The notes under the pieces: generated by a model
What the model was told of the DNA's origin: nothing
The model's database searches: none
What the model saw: only the letters and a program-made list of their open reading frames with translations
In this document: positions 36,476-49,831 of the stretch, in pieces
Position numbering within the stretch: position 1 is the first letter of the stretch
Layout: each line of letters starts with the position of its first letter
Made by a program: the position numbers and the translations under genes
Source: Oehlia diaphana
Taxonomy: Eukaryota; Glomeromycota; Glomeromycetes; Glomerales; Glomeraceae
Length of the DNA: 64,000 nucleotides
Assembly: GCA_003833135.1 (NCBI GenBank)
Contig: QZLH01000147.1
Location: 31,078-95,077 of the forward strand
Direction of reading: 5' to 3'

Positions 36476-37254
36476 TTAAAATAAAGTTATTGCAAAGAGA
36501 GCAGCTAAAGTTAAAACACCAAACCCATAATTATGAATAGAATTTGAAGAACTCTTAGGTGTAACAGATGGTGCACTTGAAGAAGTTGGCGATGAAGTAG
36601 GAGTAGGAGGAGAATAAGCTGTTGGCGGGGTACCAGCTTGTTTAATTTCAAAAGTTTCCGAAGTTGCATAAATTGATGCAATATTTCCAATATCTGTGAA
36701 AATCACTTGAAAACCTGTATAGTTGTTTAGAAAGAATAATTAATAAAATGAATATATGTTTAATTAAAGTGTATAAATTTTATAAAAATTATTTACCAGT
36801 GCCATTAGTATTTGCTCCTATTTCAACATCTTTTTTACCAAGTCTTGGATCAACATTATTAGCAATAGCAAATTGTTTTAAATCGGAAATGTTCTAATAT
36901 GGGTAAATAAATGGATAAATAAGTAAAAAAAATAAAATTATAACTTGATTTAAAAAAAATAGTTAATTTTTACCGGATTTGTTAAAAAGATCGAAAATGG
37001 TGCAGTATCAGTTATATCAGAAGTCCACATTAATTCATTGGTTTGACCTGCTACTAAATAGTATTTAGATGATGGAAATAAAATATTTATCGTGGCTTTT
37101 TTTGTCAAAAAAAAAAAAAAAAAAAAAAAAAATTGGAATTAGTAAAATTGGGAAATCATTTTATTTTTTTTAATAGTTTATATAGTTTAATTTTACCTGA
37201 TACAAATGTTGTAATAAATGCCAAGAGACAAAAAGTAATTTGAATAATCTTCAT
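36476..37254 (-). CDS. GPI-anchored Kre9/Knh1-like cell-surface protein
   Basis: Four minus-strand exons, 37254-37197, 37095-36974, 36893-36797 and 36714-36476, give 171 aa. The signal peptide is MKIIQITFCLLAFITTFVSA, interrupted by intron 1. The mature N-terminus has TINILFPSSKYYLVAGQ, then NELMWTSDITDTAPFSIFLT, the beta-sandwich pattern of the Ser-Thr-rich GPI-anchored family (Kre9/Knh1 N-terminal domain). A Pro/Thr/Ser-rich stalk (TAYSPPTPTSSPTSSSAPSV) precedes a hydrophobic tail (FGVLTLAALFAITLF), so a GPI anchor is likely. It would sit at the plasma membrane or cell wall. Intron 1 contains a run of about 28 A on the plus strand. Its specific role in glucan or wall assembly is inferred from the family only. 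Confidence 0.82.
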
Positions 37255-39693
37255 GATTTCTGAATAAATTCTTGAGAAAAAAAAAAACAAGAAAAAAACA
37301 AGAAAAAAGCAAGAAAAAAAAAAAAAAAGTTTTTTTCCTAGTTCGAATTAACGGTAGGATTTTATGGAGTATATTTAGTATATTTATATATTTTCTATTG
37401 TCAAAAACTTATGATGTTCTTTAATTAGCATCGGTTTTTTTTTCTTTTTTTGCAACACAAAATATAAATAATTCCCCCCGCAATGTTACTATGACCTATA
37501 ACTAGAAATATCCAATTAGTGAAGTACATGCTCTCAAATGACGACTTTCGATCATAAACTCTAGTACACAAATAGCTTAAATCATTGTCTAAGCCTTTTC
37601 ATATATGGAGTTCATACATACATATGGAGTAAATTCATCCCTTTAACCGCTCATTCATTCACTGAGATCATCTTATTTCAAAATGTTATAGCAATAGAAA
37701 AATAATAGAAGGCATCAGGTTATGTTGATCATTCTATATAAAGGCTGTTCTAAGTGGGTTAAATTAATGCATATGTAAGTTCACTACATTAATTATCACT
37801 TTTTTAATTGAATATAATTATTTATATTTAATGTATTAGAGTGACAAATAGATTGTAATTACGTCTTTATCCTTCATGGCAACTTTTGAATGATGGAATC
37901 ACCAGATTTTCTGATCACAGCCCAAACTAATTTTAGAATTTTTTTCTAACATACTGAATATATTTTTTTGGTAAAACTGTAACTACTACTTTATTCATTT
38001 AAGTAAAATGATTACAAATCGTAATCTAAATCTAATAGTTATGCTAATTCTCTCTCACTTGATTCACATGTTCTATCTACAGATCTACCATCTTTTATTA
38101 TCCCGGAGCCCCAATTTATTATTAGAATGAAAATAAAAAATGAATATACAATTACAAATAAAAGAACTAACCCTGAAATAGAAATACTTTTTGAAGTAAT
38201 CCTTTGGACTAAGCCTTTTGAATAAGCCTTTCGAATTTCTCATGTTCTATTATTATAATTGTTATTTATCATTGTCAACTATTTATAACTATTTAGAATT
38301 TTCGTTTTCTTTTTAGAAGATATTTTGGTTATAGTATAACAAAATAAAGTTTTTTAATTTAGTAATGATTTATTTTTGCAATTTATATTACTAAAAAAAT
38401 TTGAATTTTTGTTAAATATTGACAATATTCATATTAAGTTTGGCACTTTAAAAATTCTTTAGTTGTTAGTAGTTGTTAGTAGTAAAAGAAATATATAGAA
38501 ATTTTCATTTGTTTTATCTATTTTGAAATCAAATTATGAAATAAAATTTCAAATAAATATACTGTACTTATATACATTTAAAAATTATTATTAAATAAAT
38601 AATAACTTGGTAATAATAATTCTTTTTTCTATATTATTAAATATATAATTATATACTTTATTAAAATATTATTTTATACTAAAAAATGGAATTAAATTGA
38701 TTAAAAAAAGACTAATTATTGATCTATTAATCTTAATATTTAATTTGAAAAACCTTGCAAAAAAAAAATATTAATGAAAAATACAAACAAATTATATAAT
38801 TTTTTTTTTGTTTTTTTAAAAAAAACAAATTAATAAATATGAGAAAAAAACAAACAAATTAATTACCTATATATAGTCTATATATGATTTTTTTTTATTT
38901 TAATAATAATATAGAGGGTAAGTTATTTATTTAATTCTATTATTACTTGTTTATATAATATTTACATAAAATTTCAAGATTTTTACTTCAAATCACCAGG
39001 GTGATTAAATAAATGATTAATTGGTTTAATTATAATTAATTACATTATAAATTAAATATATTTCTAATTGATATATTAAACCAACTTATATTTATTTAAT
39101 AAATTTATAATCAATCAGCTATTAATCAGTTATTAATCAGTTTATCTAATTCTATAATTTTTTTTTTTAAAGAAAATGAATTTAAATTTGGTAATTTATT
39201 ATTATTATTAAAATTCAAATTAAATAAATTACTTAATTATATAGCAAATCAGTGACGATCTGCACTATATAAATATTGCACATCTAAAATCTGTGACAGG
39301 TTAGTGTCGATTTCGGTGACAAATAACGGTGACAAATAAATTTTTGGCACTAAAAAAATTCTAAGTCCCTCAGATACTTAGTGTTTTTGAACTCGTGGCT
39401 GCACGTGATCAGTGACGCGTAAACATCACTCCTTCCTATTATAGCAAGATCGACACTAAACTGTCACAGATTTGAGATAAGCATAAATATTACGTTATAA
39501 CGTCACACGTTACATTTGTTCTTAAAAATTTTGATCTTTTATCTTTGCAATTCTTCTTATCGGATCCAAATCGGTCCAAAATGTATATATATATATATAT
39601 ATATTTACTTTTAATCAAATGTTGTACATACCCAGGTAAAAGCGGGGCTTTGCAAATTAAATAGCGTTAGAAACCAATTCTTTATTCGATATA
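37255..39693. other. Gene-poor AT-rich stretch
   Basis: No gene is supported. Long A and T tracts, a duplicated TTGTTAGTAG at about 38463-38483 and a TIR element at 39282-39478 are present. An (AT)n run lies at about 39583-39604 upstream of the DUF4238 remnant. Confidence 0.5.
39282..39478. mobile_element. Candidate MITE, 197 bp, 30-bp terminal inverted repeats
   Basis: The left end, ATCTAAAATCTGTGACAG then GTTAGTGTCGAT, and the reverse complement of the right end, ATCTCAAATCTGTGACAG then TTTAGTGTCGAT, match at 28 of 30 bases. Similarity continues outward for several bases on both sides. A 13-bp tandem (CGGTGACAAATAA) lies inside. There is no reading frame. It lies about 215 bp upstream of the DUF4238 remnant. 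Confidence 0.7.
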
Positions 39694-41005
39694 ATGGATC
39701 AATACCATCACTACATTCCCAGATTCCTCTTACGTAACTTTGCTATTGACAAATATGAAAGGATATTCGAGAGCAATATAAAACAGCAGAAAAAGAAAAA
39801 TCGGAGGAAAGCTGAACTTCTCCAAACTTACGATAGAAAGAAAGATCAACTGGGTGTTTACTTAATTAGTAGAACATATGGATACCAAATATGTACAAAG
39901 ATCTTAATAATAAAGACGTAATGCATGTAGAAGAAAGGCTGGCTAAACTTGAAAGACGAGCATCAGAAACGATCCACAATATTGTGAAGGCATCTAGAAT
40001 GGAGAATCAAGTCGTTTTACTTAGGAGAGATCTCGAAGATCTACGCAAATTCCTCTTCATAATGAACTATCGAAACTGTCAAAGATGGTCTCAATTTACT
40101 GACGAGAAATTTGATAGCATTACTTTGTCTATGGTAAAAACTTTTATGCAACAGCACAACTTACAAAAACCTAAAGAAGTATGGTTACAAAATATCAGTG
40201 AAATACTAGACACTCCGCATGAAGAAGTCGGAAATAATCAGAAAATCTTTTCTTAGACAGGGAAGACTACAAGCAGCGCATGATCGATTGTTTTCTAATA
40301 ATCTGGCAGGCTGGCGAAAATGATGAATTTATTATAACCAGCAACGGATTTGGAATCTTTGAAGGAGTATCTGGTAACATGTTCGGAGCATTTCCATTTC
40401 AATATGCTTTCCATTCGTTTTATGTCATTTCTCCAAAGCTAGTGTTGGTCCTTTGCCCTACTGTGTTTCGAAAAGAAGTTGGAGCTGACGAGTTATACCG
40501 ATTTTTTGGTGGTCAGCGCTCGATATTTGAAAACGTTCCTCATCCAGGTGCAATTCCGACCTATGTTAGCACTGGGAATGCTTCTCGCAGTAAACCAAAA
40601 AATGAGCATAGCCACTCAAAATTTGACGCAACTGACATATTTGACTTGCGATCTCACGCATTTAATATGAGATTAAACAGCATGGGTATTGAAAGACAAT
40701 GGAACGATACATTTACTTTTTCCTTTGTCAAACTCGATTCGGCCACCGTTCACCTCGTAAATTATATCTTGCTCAACGAGACTAAACCAGACTTAGTTTT
40801 GACTTTCCTTTCCCGTCCGTATCTTTATAAAACAATTGCCAAATATCATAAGAAAGTAGGTGTACAACATGACTTCTCGAATTTGAAAAAAAAGTTGTTT
40901 ATAGCATTGAATAGGACTCACAAGGATAACTTGCATCTCCGGAAAAACATTCCGACCGGCCAGACATACAGTTGGAATGTACGTGAAACGAATTCAGAAT
41001 CCTGA
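39694..41005 (+). pseudogene. DUF4238 protein gene with two frameshifts
   Basis: Three overlapping or adjacent frames make one DUF4238-type protein. Frame 1 starts at 39694 with MDQYHHYIPRFLLRNFA, the family's HHxIPRFLLxNF hallmark. Near 39889 the reading must move to the frame that gives MYKDLNNKDVMHVEERLAKL, best explained by one lost base. It continues to about 40250, where a second shift is needed to enter LDREDYKQRMIDCFL and then TSNGFGIFEG up to TGA 41003-41005. No GT-AG intron explains either shift. The coding base composition is richer in GC than its neighbours. DUF4238 proteins are abundant in Rhizophagus and their function is unknown. This copy is either a recent pseudogene or carries assembly errors. 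Confidence 0.8.
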
Positions 41006-41404
41006 TTGAGATTTGGATTTGAATTTTAATGGTACATATAAGCAAAATTTTGCAAAAAAAGCTTTTACTTGATGAAAGAATTTGGATTTATTATGAAAAT
41101 TTCACTAAATAAGATCACAAAGCACACTACATTTGTCGTATGGTTACATATTAATATGTATTAATTCCAACCAATCCAGATCTTAATTAGTTAATGATCA
41201 TGTTAATTATTTACTATTTACTTTTCATTCTTAATAAAGTGATATCTTTGATTTATATTTTAAAAATAATTTTTCAATACGAGACAAAATAAATTTGTAA
41301 ATTGTTTACTCTATATCTATGTTGAGAGGTTGGAAAAATACTTAATTACATAACAATAAATGTTATAAGCTATCTTTACAAATAAGTATATACTATAAGG
41401 ATAT
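41006..41404. other. Spacer between DUF4238 remnant and DPH4
   Basis: About 400 bp of AT-rich DNA with no recognised gene or repeat. It holds the 3' flanks of both neighbours. Confidence 0.5.
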
Positions 41405-42091
41405 TTATTCATCATTTACTTCATATAATATATGAATTTTTAATGAACAATTTGTACATCCTGTAATATTTGCTCCTTTTTCTAAATCTTGTTCTGTTAT
41501 AATATAATTTCCACTACAACGACATGATATAGAATATAATTTCATTTCTATTTGTAAAAAAAAAAGAAATTATTATATCAAGATAATTATTAGAAATTTT
41601 CTTTTAGACTCGAAACTTTGTACCTTCGTTGTATTCCATATCATCTAAATCAATGTCTGCGTTATAAATTTCATGTTTTAATCGCATCGCTTATACAAAT
41701 TTAATTAGTTTTAACTTATTTTAAATCCTCTCTATAAAATAAATTAAGCGAGTTACCTTTCAATTCATCATCGTATACCTTCTTCGATTCAGGGTCTCTA
41801 AGCACTTTCCATGCTTTAATAATAGATTCAACTTTATGTTCTTTATTATAATTATTTTTGATATTCTCATCATCATTATTCATTACAAACCCTGTTTTAT
41901 CTGGATGATGCTTACATCCTCGTCAGTTTATCAATTACATATACTCTGATATAAAGAATTAAGAAACTTACGAGAAGTAATAATTTTTGATATTGTTGTT
42001 TAATTTGTTCAATTGACGCATTTTCATCAGAAATTTCAAGTATTTCGTAATATGTTTGTGATTTTGTAAACACATGATGATTAATATCCAT
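41405..42091 (-). CDS. DPH4: Diphthamide biosynthesis J-protein DPH4 (JJJ3/DNAJC24)
   Basis: Four minus-strand exons, 42091-41972, 41910-41757, 41689-41624 and 41547-41405, give 160 aa. The J domain starts YYEILEISDENASIEQIK and its HPD motif (HHPDKTG) is restored exactly at the first splice junction. The C-terminus is the CSL-type zinc ribbon: SISCRCSGNYIITEQDLEKG, then GCTNCSLKIHI, with Cys pairs CxC and CxxC. This J domain plus DPH-type zinc finger order is specific to DPH4, which works with DPH3 in the electron supply or assembly step of diphthamide synthesis on eEF2. The length matches the yeast and human proteins. The gene is divergent from ATP23, with 148 bp between starts. Confidence 0.93.
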
Positions 42092-42239
42092 TGAGAGTTG
42101 ATAAAAATATAAAAAATTAAAAATTTAATGATCTCGAATCTCTCGTCACTTTTAAATTAATAATCCTGTACAACACGATCTTGCATTTAATGTGTATATT
42201 AGTGTATATATATATGTATTTCACAAATTCCCAAAAATA

Positions 42240-43083
42240 ATGGAAAAAGATCCGATTGAAGAAAAACATAAAGAACAAAAAAATTTTGATAAATGGAGAA
42301 AAAGTTTGATGTATATAACAGGTTTAGGTTTATCAATAGAAGATAAAAAAAAAATCGAAAATGAATTAGAAAAGGATTTAGAAGATTATCAATGTAAACG
42401 ATGCGAAAAGTGGAGAGATATATTAATGAAAAATAGTAAATATCATCAATTTTTTTTTTTTTTTTAAAAAAAAATTAACTTTATATTATCGTTTTTTATT
42501 TTACACAGGTCCAATAGTAACATTTATGTTAAAATCATTGGAAGAAGCAGGTTGTAAAATTGATAAGAGACATTTACAGTGTAAACCATGTGATGAAAGT
42601 CGTAGCGGTGGATTTTCTCCTGATCATGGAATACTTTTATGTCAAAATAGATTTTTTAGTAAAAAACATCAAGAAGATACTATGGTACACGAGATGATAC
42701 ATTTATTTGATCATTGTAAATTTAAAGTTGATTGGAATAATTGTTTACATCATGCCTGTAGCGAAGTTAGGGCTGCTAGTCTTAGTGGTGATTGTAGATG
42801 GACTCGTGAACTTCGTCGAGGGTTTTTCAATTTCGCAAAACAACATCAGGTTACTTGTTTTTTTTACTTGTATTTATTATTTACACAAAATTAATCTAAC
42901 GCATTATATTATGTGGTAACCGTTTGTTTGTTCCTACAAAAAAAGGCTTGTACAAAAAGACGCGCAATACTTTCCGTAAAACAAAACGATGCATGTTCAG
43001 CTCCTGGTGTAGCAGAACGTGCGGTTGCTGAAGTATTTGAAAATTGTTTCAACGATACACAACCCTTTGATGAAATTTATTAA
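42240..43083 (+). CDS. ATP23: Mitochondrial inner-membrane protease ATP23
   Basis: Three exons, 42240-42435, 42509-42849 and 42946-43083, give 224 aa. The zinc-metalloprotease motif HEMIH is at residues 126-130 in the context DTMVHEMIHLFDHCK, as in the Atp23 family. Conserved Cys-rich segments CKRCEKW, CKPCDES and the C-terminal VAEVFENCFNDTQPFDEIY are all present. Atp23 sits in the intermembrane space, processes Atp6 and acts as a chaperone for F1Fo assembly. An upstream in-frame Met at 42192 would add 16 residues (MYISVYIYVF...), but 42240 gives the usual family start and is preferred. Twin Cys motifs fit import by the Mia40 pathway, which is known for the yeast protein. Confidence 0.94.
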
Positions 43084-43241
43084 TACTGTATTTCTATATT
43101 CAATAATTAAAATATCGAAAATTGACATCCAGTAACATATAAGTTACAAACAGTGTACATAAATAAAAGAAAAATATACTATAATTAATATAAATTTACA
43201 ATCTAAAATTGAAATCTTTCTATTATTATTGTAATAATTTA

Positions 43242-46200
43242 TTATGAAACCTCTCGATCGTCTTTATCATGCTCTTTAGCATTTACATCTGGTTCTTGTT
43301 CATCCTCTTCTTGTTCTTCATCTACTTCATGTCCCGATTCGTGTTCTGTTTGTTGATCTCCTTGTATATCATCATCTGTTTCATAATCTTCCATATCTAT
43401 TTCCGGTGTTTCTTCATCATCTTCGTATTGCTCCACCTCATCATGCTCGTCGTAATCTTCCTCCTCTGGAATATTTACTAATTCCATCAATATTTCTAAT
43501 TCTCCAGTTTGCCCACATAAATGTCTAAACAAACTGTCTGGATTATTTATGAGACGATATGGCGTATCAAATTCAACTATTTTACCATCATCTATTATAT
43601 ATTCCCCATAAAATAACATTAGATTAATGACATTAAAAATGAAATTTACTCAAAACCAAAACTTACTCAGAACGAGAATTCGGTCCGAATGTATAATGGT
43701 TTTAAATCGGTGTGAAATGCATAATACTGTGGCGTTGTTAAACTCTTCTCTTATAGTTTCCTGTATTTTGTTGTCCGTTTCTGGATCAATGTTAGCAGTA
43801 GCTAAAAAAAAAGGTAACATTAAAATTAATGTTTAACAATTAACAGATATTTATCTTAGGCATCAACATACCTTCGTCCATTATGATTATCTATCCAAAA
43901 AATTAAAGTAAATAAAATAAATTTCACTATATCTTAACCTTTTTCATTACAAATCACATTTTCATACCTTTGACTGTCGCAATAATGCTCTAGCTAAACA
44001 AAGCAATTGTCTTTGACCTCTAGAAAAATTATGACCACCCTCATTTACAGGATCTTCTAGGTCCGTTATTGGTCCAATAATAATAAATTGATTATTCGTC
44101 TGATCATCTTCTTCAATGTGAATAAGGTGAACTCTTCTCAATACTTCCCATAAATCTTGATCTTCATATTCATTTCGAATATCCAAATTTGATCGAATAG
44201 TTCCTTCAAATAGAATAGGATCTAATAGGAAAATAAATATATTTGAAAACTTATTTGAACGGAAACAAATTGCAATTACAATTAATACCTTGAGATATTA
44301 TAGTTAACCGTGATCTTAAATCTTCTAAACCTAAATTAGAAATATCTATCTCATCAATAACAATACGCCCTTCAGTTGGTTCAGTCAGACGAAGAAATGA
44401 ATTAGCCAGTGTTGTTTTGCCAGAACCTGTTCTGCATATTAATAACAACAGTCATCTTTGTTAAAAAAGTTCCATATGTTACGAAAACAAGATTAGATTA
44501 TACCTTCCGACAATTCCGATTTTTTCTTCAGCGTTCACAGTAAATGAAATGTCTCGAAGTACAGGTTCAAGTTGTGGTGAGTATTGTATCGTTAGGTTTG
44601 ATACTTTAATTGTACCACTGGTTGGCCACTATTAATTTACTAAGATTAGAACCTATAAACTATATCACTAAAAGTAGTTAAATAAATTTATACATTACTG
44701 CAGCTGGAAGTTGTGCATTTTCAATAACAGCAGGTGGTTCCTGTGGCATTTCAATATATTCTTTAATACGTTCTACACTAATGAGGTAATAATATCAAAT
44801 TGGCAAATTAACAAGGCAAATTATAATTGACTATTAAATAACATAACAATATAAAAAGTTTACACTGCTTTACCTACTCAAACTCGTTTCCATTGTAGTA
44901 TAATCTTTGACGAGCATCTTCACAGAAATTTATTTTAAAATTTTATTGAATAATGATATAAGAACTTGACAAAGTAATGTGTAAATGGAACTTACAAACA
45001 CAATTTGAACGAATCCAAGTGCATAACTTAAAGAGAAACCAGCCAAGCCAGCATCAATGTCACAATGCCAAAGAATGAACACTCCGGCCAGATATGATGC
45101 TACAGCTCCGATACTACCCATGCGAATTGACATCCATCGATTAGACATATGCAAAAGATATGTCGTCCTATTAGATGTATTAAGCCTAAACAATATGTAA
45201 AAATATAAATAAAGTCTATTTTATTATTGACAAAAGATATCAACACAAATTTAAAACAAACCTTTCAATAAACTTTTTGACGTATCGATCCTCAGCATTG
45301 AACGCCCGGATAGTTGCAATACCCCTGGAGGAATAACATTCTTTCTATTATTATCAAAAATGTGATGTTAAAAAAAAAATATTCTTTACTTACGATATTG
45401 TTTCGGAATACCATAATAGAACAGGAGATCGAGTAATTGATTGAAGTCTCTTTAATTCTCGAGAAACATTTATATACATGCCTCCAATGATTAGATACAA
45501 AATAACTATAATTACAATAAATCTTCAATTCTTTTTTTTTTTTTAAAAAAAAAAAAATGGTTAAATAAATAATGATGATAAAAACTTACTAACAACAACA
45601 GAGACCAGGAAAAATTCATATGTTACAGCTGTTACAACTACAAGAACACTTATTGCGCCTATGGCATTTCCAAGAAAACTTGTAATAACAGTTACAAGTC
45701 CTTGATCTACCATTCCTAGATCTTTTGAAAACCTATTCATTACCCTGCCCAATGGAGCTGTGTCAAAAAAGCTTAACGGTGCTCTAAGTATTGCATTTAA
45801 AAGTTTTGAAAATAAAGTCCTTGAACCTTTAAGTGAAACAAGAAAGAATTGCCACGCCATACGAATAATAGTGAAAACGGCAGATGCTAAAGCTATAAGA
45901 GCATATATCGGAATGTATTTTGCCAAGGCTGGATTGTCTTCATTATTTCCTTCAGACCATACGGACCATACTTTTAACCAATAGGTTTCACCCACCGTTA
46001 ATAGTCGTATGATTATAAATAAAATTATGAGTATAAACCACAATATTATTCCACCACTAGATTTAAAATAAAAGTAGTAAACTCCTAGTTGGACCTTTCC
46101 TTGGAAACGAGCTGTATATAAAATAGACATTTTAGTTCGTTGTAATAATATTGATATATGCGGAATTACTGCTTAAATATATTAACCTTCTTCAATTGCC

Positions 46201-49200
46201 CAATTTTTTTTGTCAGCAACTGATTTTTCTATAGCCTGATTTACAAGATTCTGGTCTGTTTTATCTATATGTTCTGGTTCTGGTTTAACCTCTTTTCCGA
46301 GCACTTCTTCAGTAAGTGAACCAGCTTCACGTAATTCTTCCGGAGTACCATTAGCTTGAACCAAACCATCTCCAAGTATAGCAATATAAGCTGCATTATC
46401 CACAAAATATCTCACATGTTGGGTTACCATTATTACAGTTCGACCATGAATTAGCGGACCATTAAGACAATTATCAATAATTTGATGTGCTAAAAAAATA
46501 AACGATGAATATTCAATACGAAATGATAAAATGATAATAAGATAAATAAATCATTATAAACCTGTACTCGCATCTAGGGATGATAAACAATCATCTACAA
46601 GTAAAATCTTGGCAGAGCTGTACAGAGCCCGAGCAAGTGCTACACGGGCCTTTTGTCCATCATTAAGAATCATATTTTTCTCGTCATACTTTATTACATT
46701 AAAATTTAAGTTAAAATTTGAATAAAGAAATAATTAAATCACAAATTACTACTTATAAATCGTACCTCCGTGAAATCAGCTTGCTCAAAATTCTCGAAGT
46801 CTTTTGTCAAACAACAAGAATCAACAATGCTCCAATAACGATCATCATCAAAAGGTTCACCGAATAGGATATTGTCTCTAAAGGTTGCATTCTCCAACCA
46901 CGCTTGTTGAGGGACATATACAATAGGCGAGGCAGGGAAATGAATTATCCCTCGTAAAATAAACGTTTCGCGAAGAAGTGAAAGCATAAGAAGGGATTTG
47001 CCTGAAAATTTATTACCACCTTTTTTTTTGTTTCAGGAAAAAAAAAATGTCAATCTATCATATAAGCATAAAGAATAATCTGATTCAAAAGAAAGAAATT
47101 AATATCCACCCATACATACAGATAAGACTCAGTTTACCCATAGGAAATTCCAAATTAACACCTTTCAATATAAAATCACTAGGACCCCTAATATGTTGAC
47201 TCCAAGCAATATCAACATTATTAAATGAAATAGTAGTCCTTGCAGGGACTATGTTGAAACCTGGGCTTTCTCTTTGTACATCAGGTCCATGTAAAAACTT
47301 TTCAACTCTTCCTATAGCTACACCCAAACTTACAAGTTCAACAACTAAATTAGGGAATATCTGTAAAGGTTGTTTAAGTGTATTGAACAATGTGATACTT
47401 GTAAAGGCAATAGCAGCGGTCAAAGTGTTACCACTTGTGAACGCTGCAAAAGCAAATAATGTTACAAGGAATGGAGTGAGATGAACAAGCAATGTATGCA
47501 TCGTGGTGCGCCAAAACAAACTTCGCAAATAAGTAAGTTCTTTTTTGCGCGATACTAACAATATAAATAATCAAAGGTTCAATATTAAATGATGATAGAA
47601 TAATAATTTAAATAAAGTAATTATTGATCATTGATTGAAAATTAGACAATTACACATTAATCGTTCATGAAAACTACGTTCCCAAGCAAACATTTTAATC
47701 ATTCGAACCGCATGGAGTAGCTATTTATAATTAAAAATTAATTTAGGGAACGTCATTAAAATAATAGAATATATAAATTATTATATATTTGTACCTCAAA
47801 AATTTCGCCGACTCTTTCATCTCTCGCTTTTTTCACTCGCTTTTGTAATCTGGTTATGCGTCTTCCAAATCTTTTATTGCTCCAAAGACATAAAATCATT
47901 ACCCCAACACCAACAAGACTAGACCAGCCCAATAAAAAATATAAAAAAATCGTAGCAATTAAGATTTCGAGAGGTATTGTAATAATGAAGGGTAGATTAG
48001 AGAAAAAAGTTGCAATGTCATCGACATCCGTTGTAAGTACATTGCTTGCTCTGTTATTGGCAGATCTAGGAGACGCCTTCATACGCAATTGTTTTTTATA
48101 TACTAAAATGCTAAGCATTTGTTCCACTCTAATTCCTAGCCATACCAACTGATAGTTCAATTGATTTAGGAAAATAATTCTTGAAATTTCAGACAATAAT
48201 ATCCCAAATATATAAAGATAAGGTTCTTCTGTATAATTTGATTTGTTTTTATGCGCTAAAGAAATACATATCAACAAACGATATAGGAAGAATGGAGTAG
48301 TAAAAGCAAAGACTGATCGAAATATCGCGATAATAAGAAAAAAAACTAGATTTGTAGCATTTGCGGCGAGTAATCGTGATAAAAGATCCATATTATTCAT
48401 TCTAAAAGCATGAATAAGCACGATCATGATGAGAAAATTTTTATGAAAACAGCACTATCAATATTCAATTACAATATTTAGAAATATTATACTTACTTTT
48501 CTAATTCATCATAACATTGAGCAGCTTGGCACCTTAATGGCAGTTCCCATAAATCTTCCTCTGAAAGAACACGTTTGTTCCCCAATTTAATAATAGGTGT
48601 CATCCATGCAAAAGATAATAATGACCATATGGAAGCAATCGTGTCATGAGATATTTCTCGGTTACTAGTATATTTCAATTCTGGATTTCTTGGTCTTTTA
48701 AGAGAGCAAGCTAATAATATACCACAAGCAATAACATTCCATATCGAAAAAACTAACTCGTAACCTTTCAAATCATGTCTGAGCATTGATCTGAGATTAA
48801 TACAAGCAACTATTATAGAATACGTGTAAAACAAAAGAAGATGCCTTATATATGCATATTGGGTCTGATTTCTTCGTGTCATAAAATGGCACGCTATTAA
48901 TGCACCAATATATAACTATGAATATTATAATTATATGAAATAAGTTAATGATATTTAGAAAATCAAATTAAAATCCGTTCGAAAATAATACTCACCCAGG
49001 TAACAAATTGACCTATAGCACCAATTACTAAATATGGCTTAGCATTATCTTCTTCATATTTATCCATCCTCCAGCCGAAAAGAAATCCAATAAATCCTAA
49101 ATGAAAGAAAGATATTACAAGTTGGGCAATATCATACTTCGAGACTGGTATTACCGGATCGCTTGGTAAAGGAGCATAATGACTTTGCCCGCGACATTGA

Positions 49201-49551
49201 CGAACTATTAAATTTGTCACTGATAAAAGGATAATACATAGAGGAACAGCAGCATTAAGAATGCTGAATAATAAAATCGTTTAATTTCTTTTAGTAAAAG
49301 ACCATGTATGTATGCATGCATATATACACTTCCTGGGCAAATAATTAATAAATTAATAAAAGTTTATAAAAAAGTTGTTATGTAAACTTACATTTCTCGA
49401 GCGCAAGGAACAAGTTCAATGTTAATCGGATCCTAACCACAAATAAATAGTTTATAATTAATTGCACTAGCAGAGTCGAATGCACGCGTAAATGGTTGGT
49501 TAAGCTTACCCAAACATCCGAATCACATAACCACTTCGTGCTTCTCAACAT
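43242..49551 (-). CDS. ABC transporter, subfamily C (MRP/YCF1-type), 22 exons
   Basis: Exons (minus strand): 49551-49510, 49432-49392, 49263-48996, 48915-48497, 48401-47795, 47720-47654, 47554-47120, 47019-46766, 46688-46562, 46489-46187, 46111-45590, 45505-45394, 45324-45262, 45185-44996, 44917-44874, 44777-44699, 44628-44504, 44431-44289, 44221-43968, 43890-43872, 43801-43667 and 43591-43242. Phases agree at every junction and give 1532 aa. The order is TMD0, TMD1, NBD1, TMD2, NBD2. NBD1 is divergent: Walker A GNKFSGKS (about 628-635), signature LNDGQ, Walker B ILLVDD. NBD2 is canonical: Walker A GRTGSGKT (about 1232-1239), signature [23 protein letters not shown]-loop SHR. Substrates are probably glutathione conjugates or metal complexes at the vacuole or plasma membrane, by family. 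An acidic Asp/Glu-rich tail of about 80 residues is unusual. Confidence 0.92.
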
Positions 49552-49831
49552 GACAAAAAACTTGAATTCTTAGTTGTAGATCATAAAAAATAAAAAACAG
49601 AGTACAGTATTTAAATGCCTAGAATCGGAACCGATTGATAGATAATCGCGTCTCCAAAAAGTATTTATTTACTGCACTAATGCACTAGATTGTTCAGTTC
49701 TTGCATTGGCTAAAGATTATCCAATCGGAAATTTTTTGATGAGACGTTAATCGAATGTTGCACGCATTAGTGAATTTATTATCTAGGATTGATCTGATGA
49801 TCAGATCAAGTTTGATTTCTTTGAGCGCAAC
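49552..49831. promoter_or_regulatory. Divergent promoter region of the ABCC transporter and its neighbour
   Basis: A 280-bp region separates the two start codons. It contains the direct words TGCACTAATGCACTAG and a GATCTGATGATCAGATC near-palindrome at 49791-49807. The palindrome could be a regulator site but no factor is recognised. Confidence 0.4.

Noticed and set aside
44251..44448. A separate ATPase gene starting at 44448
   Set aside because: It is exon 18 of the ABCC transporter; its Met lies in the preceding intron and the Walker A Arg is completed from exon 17.
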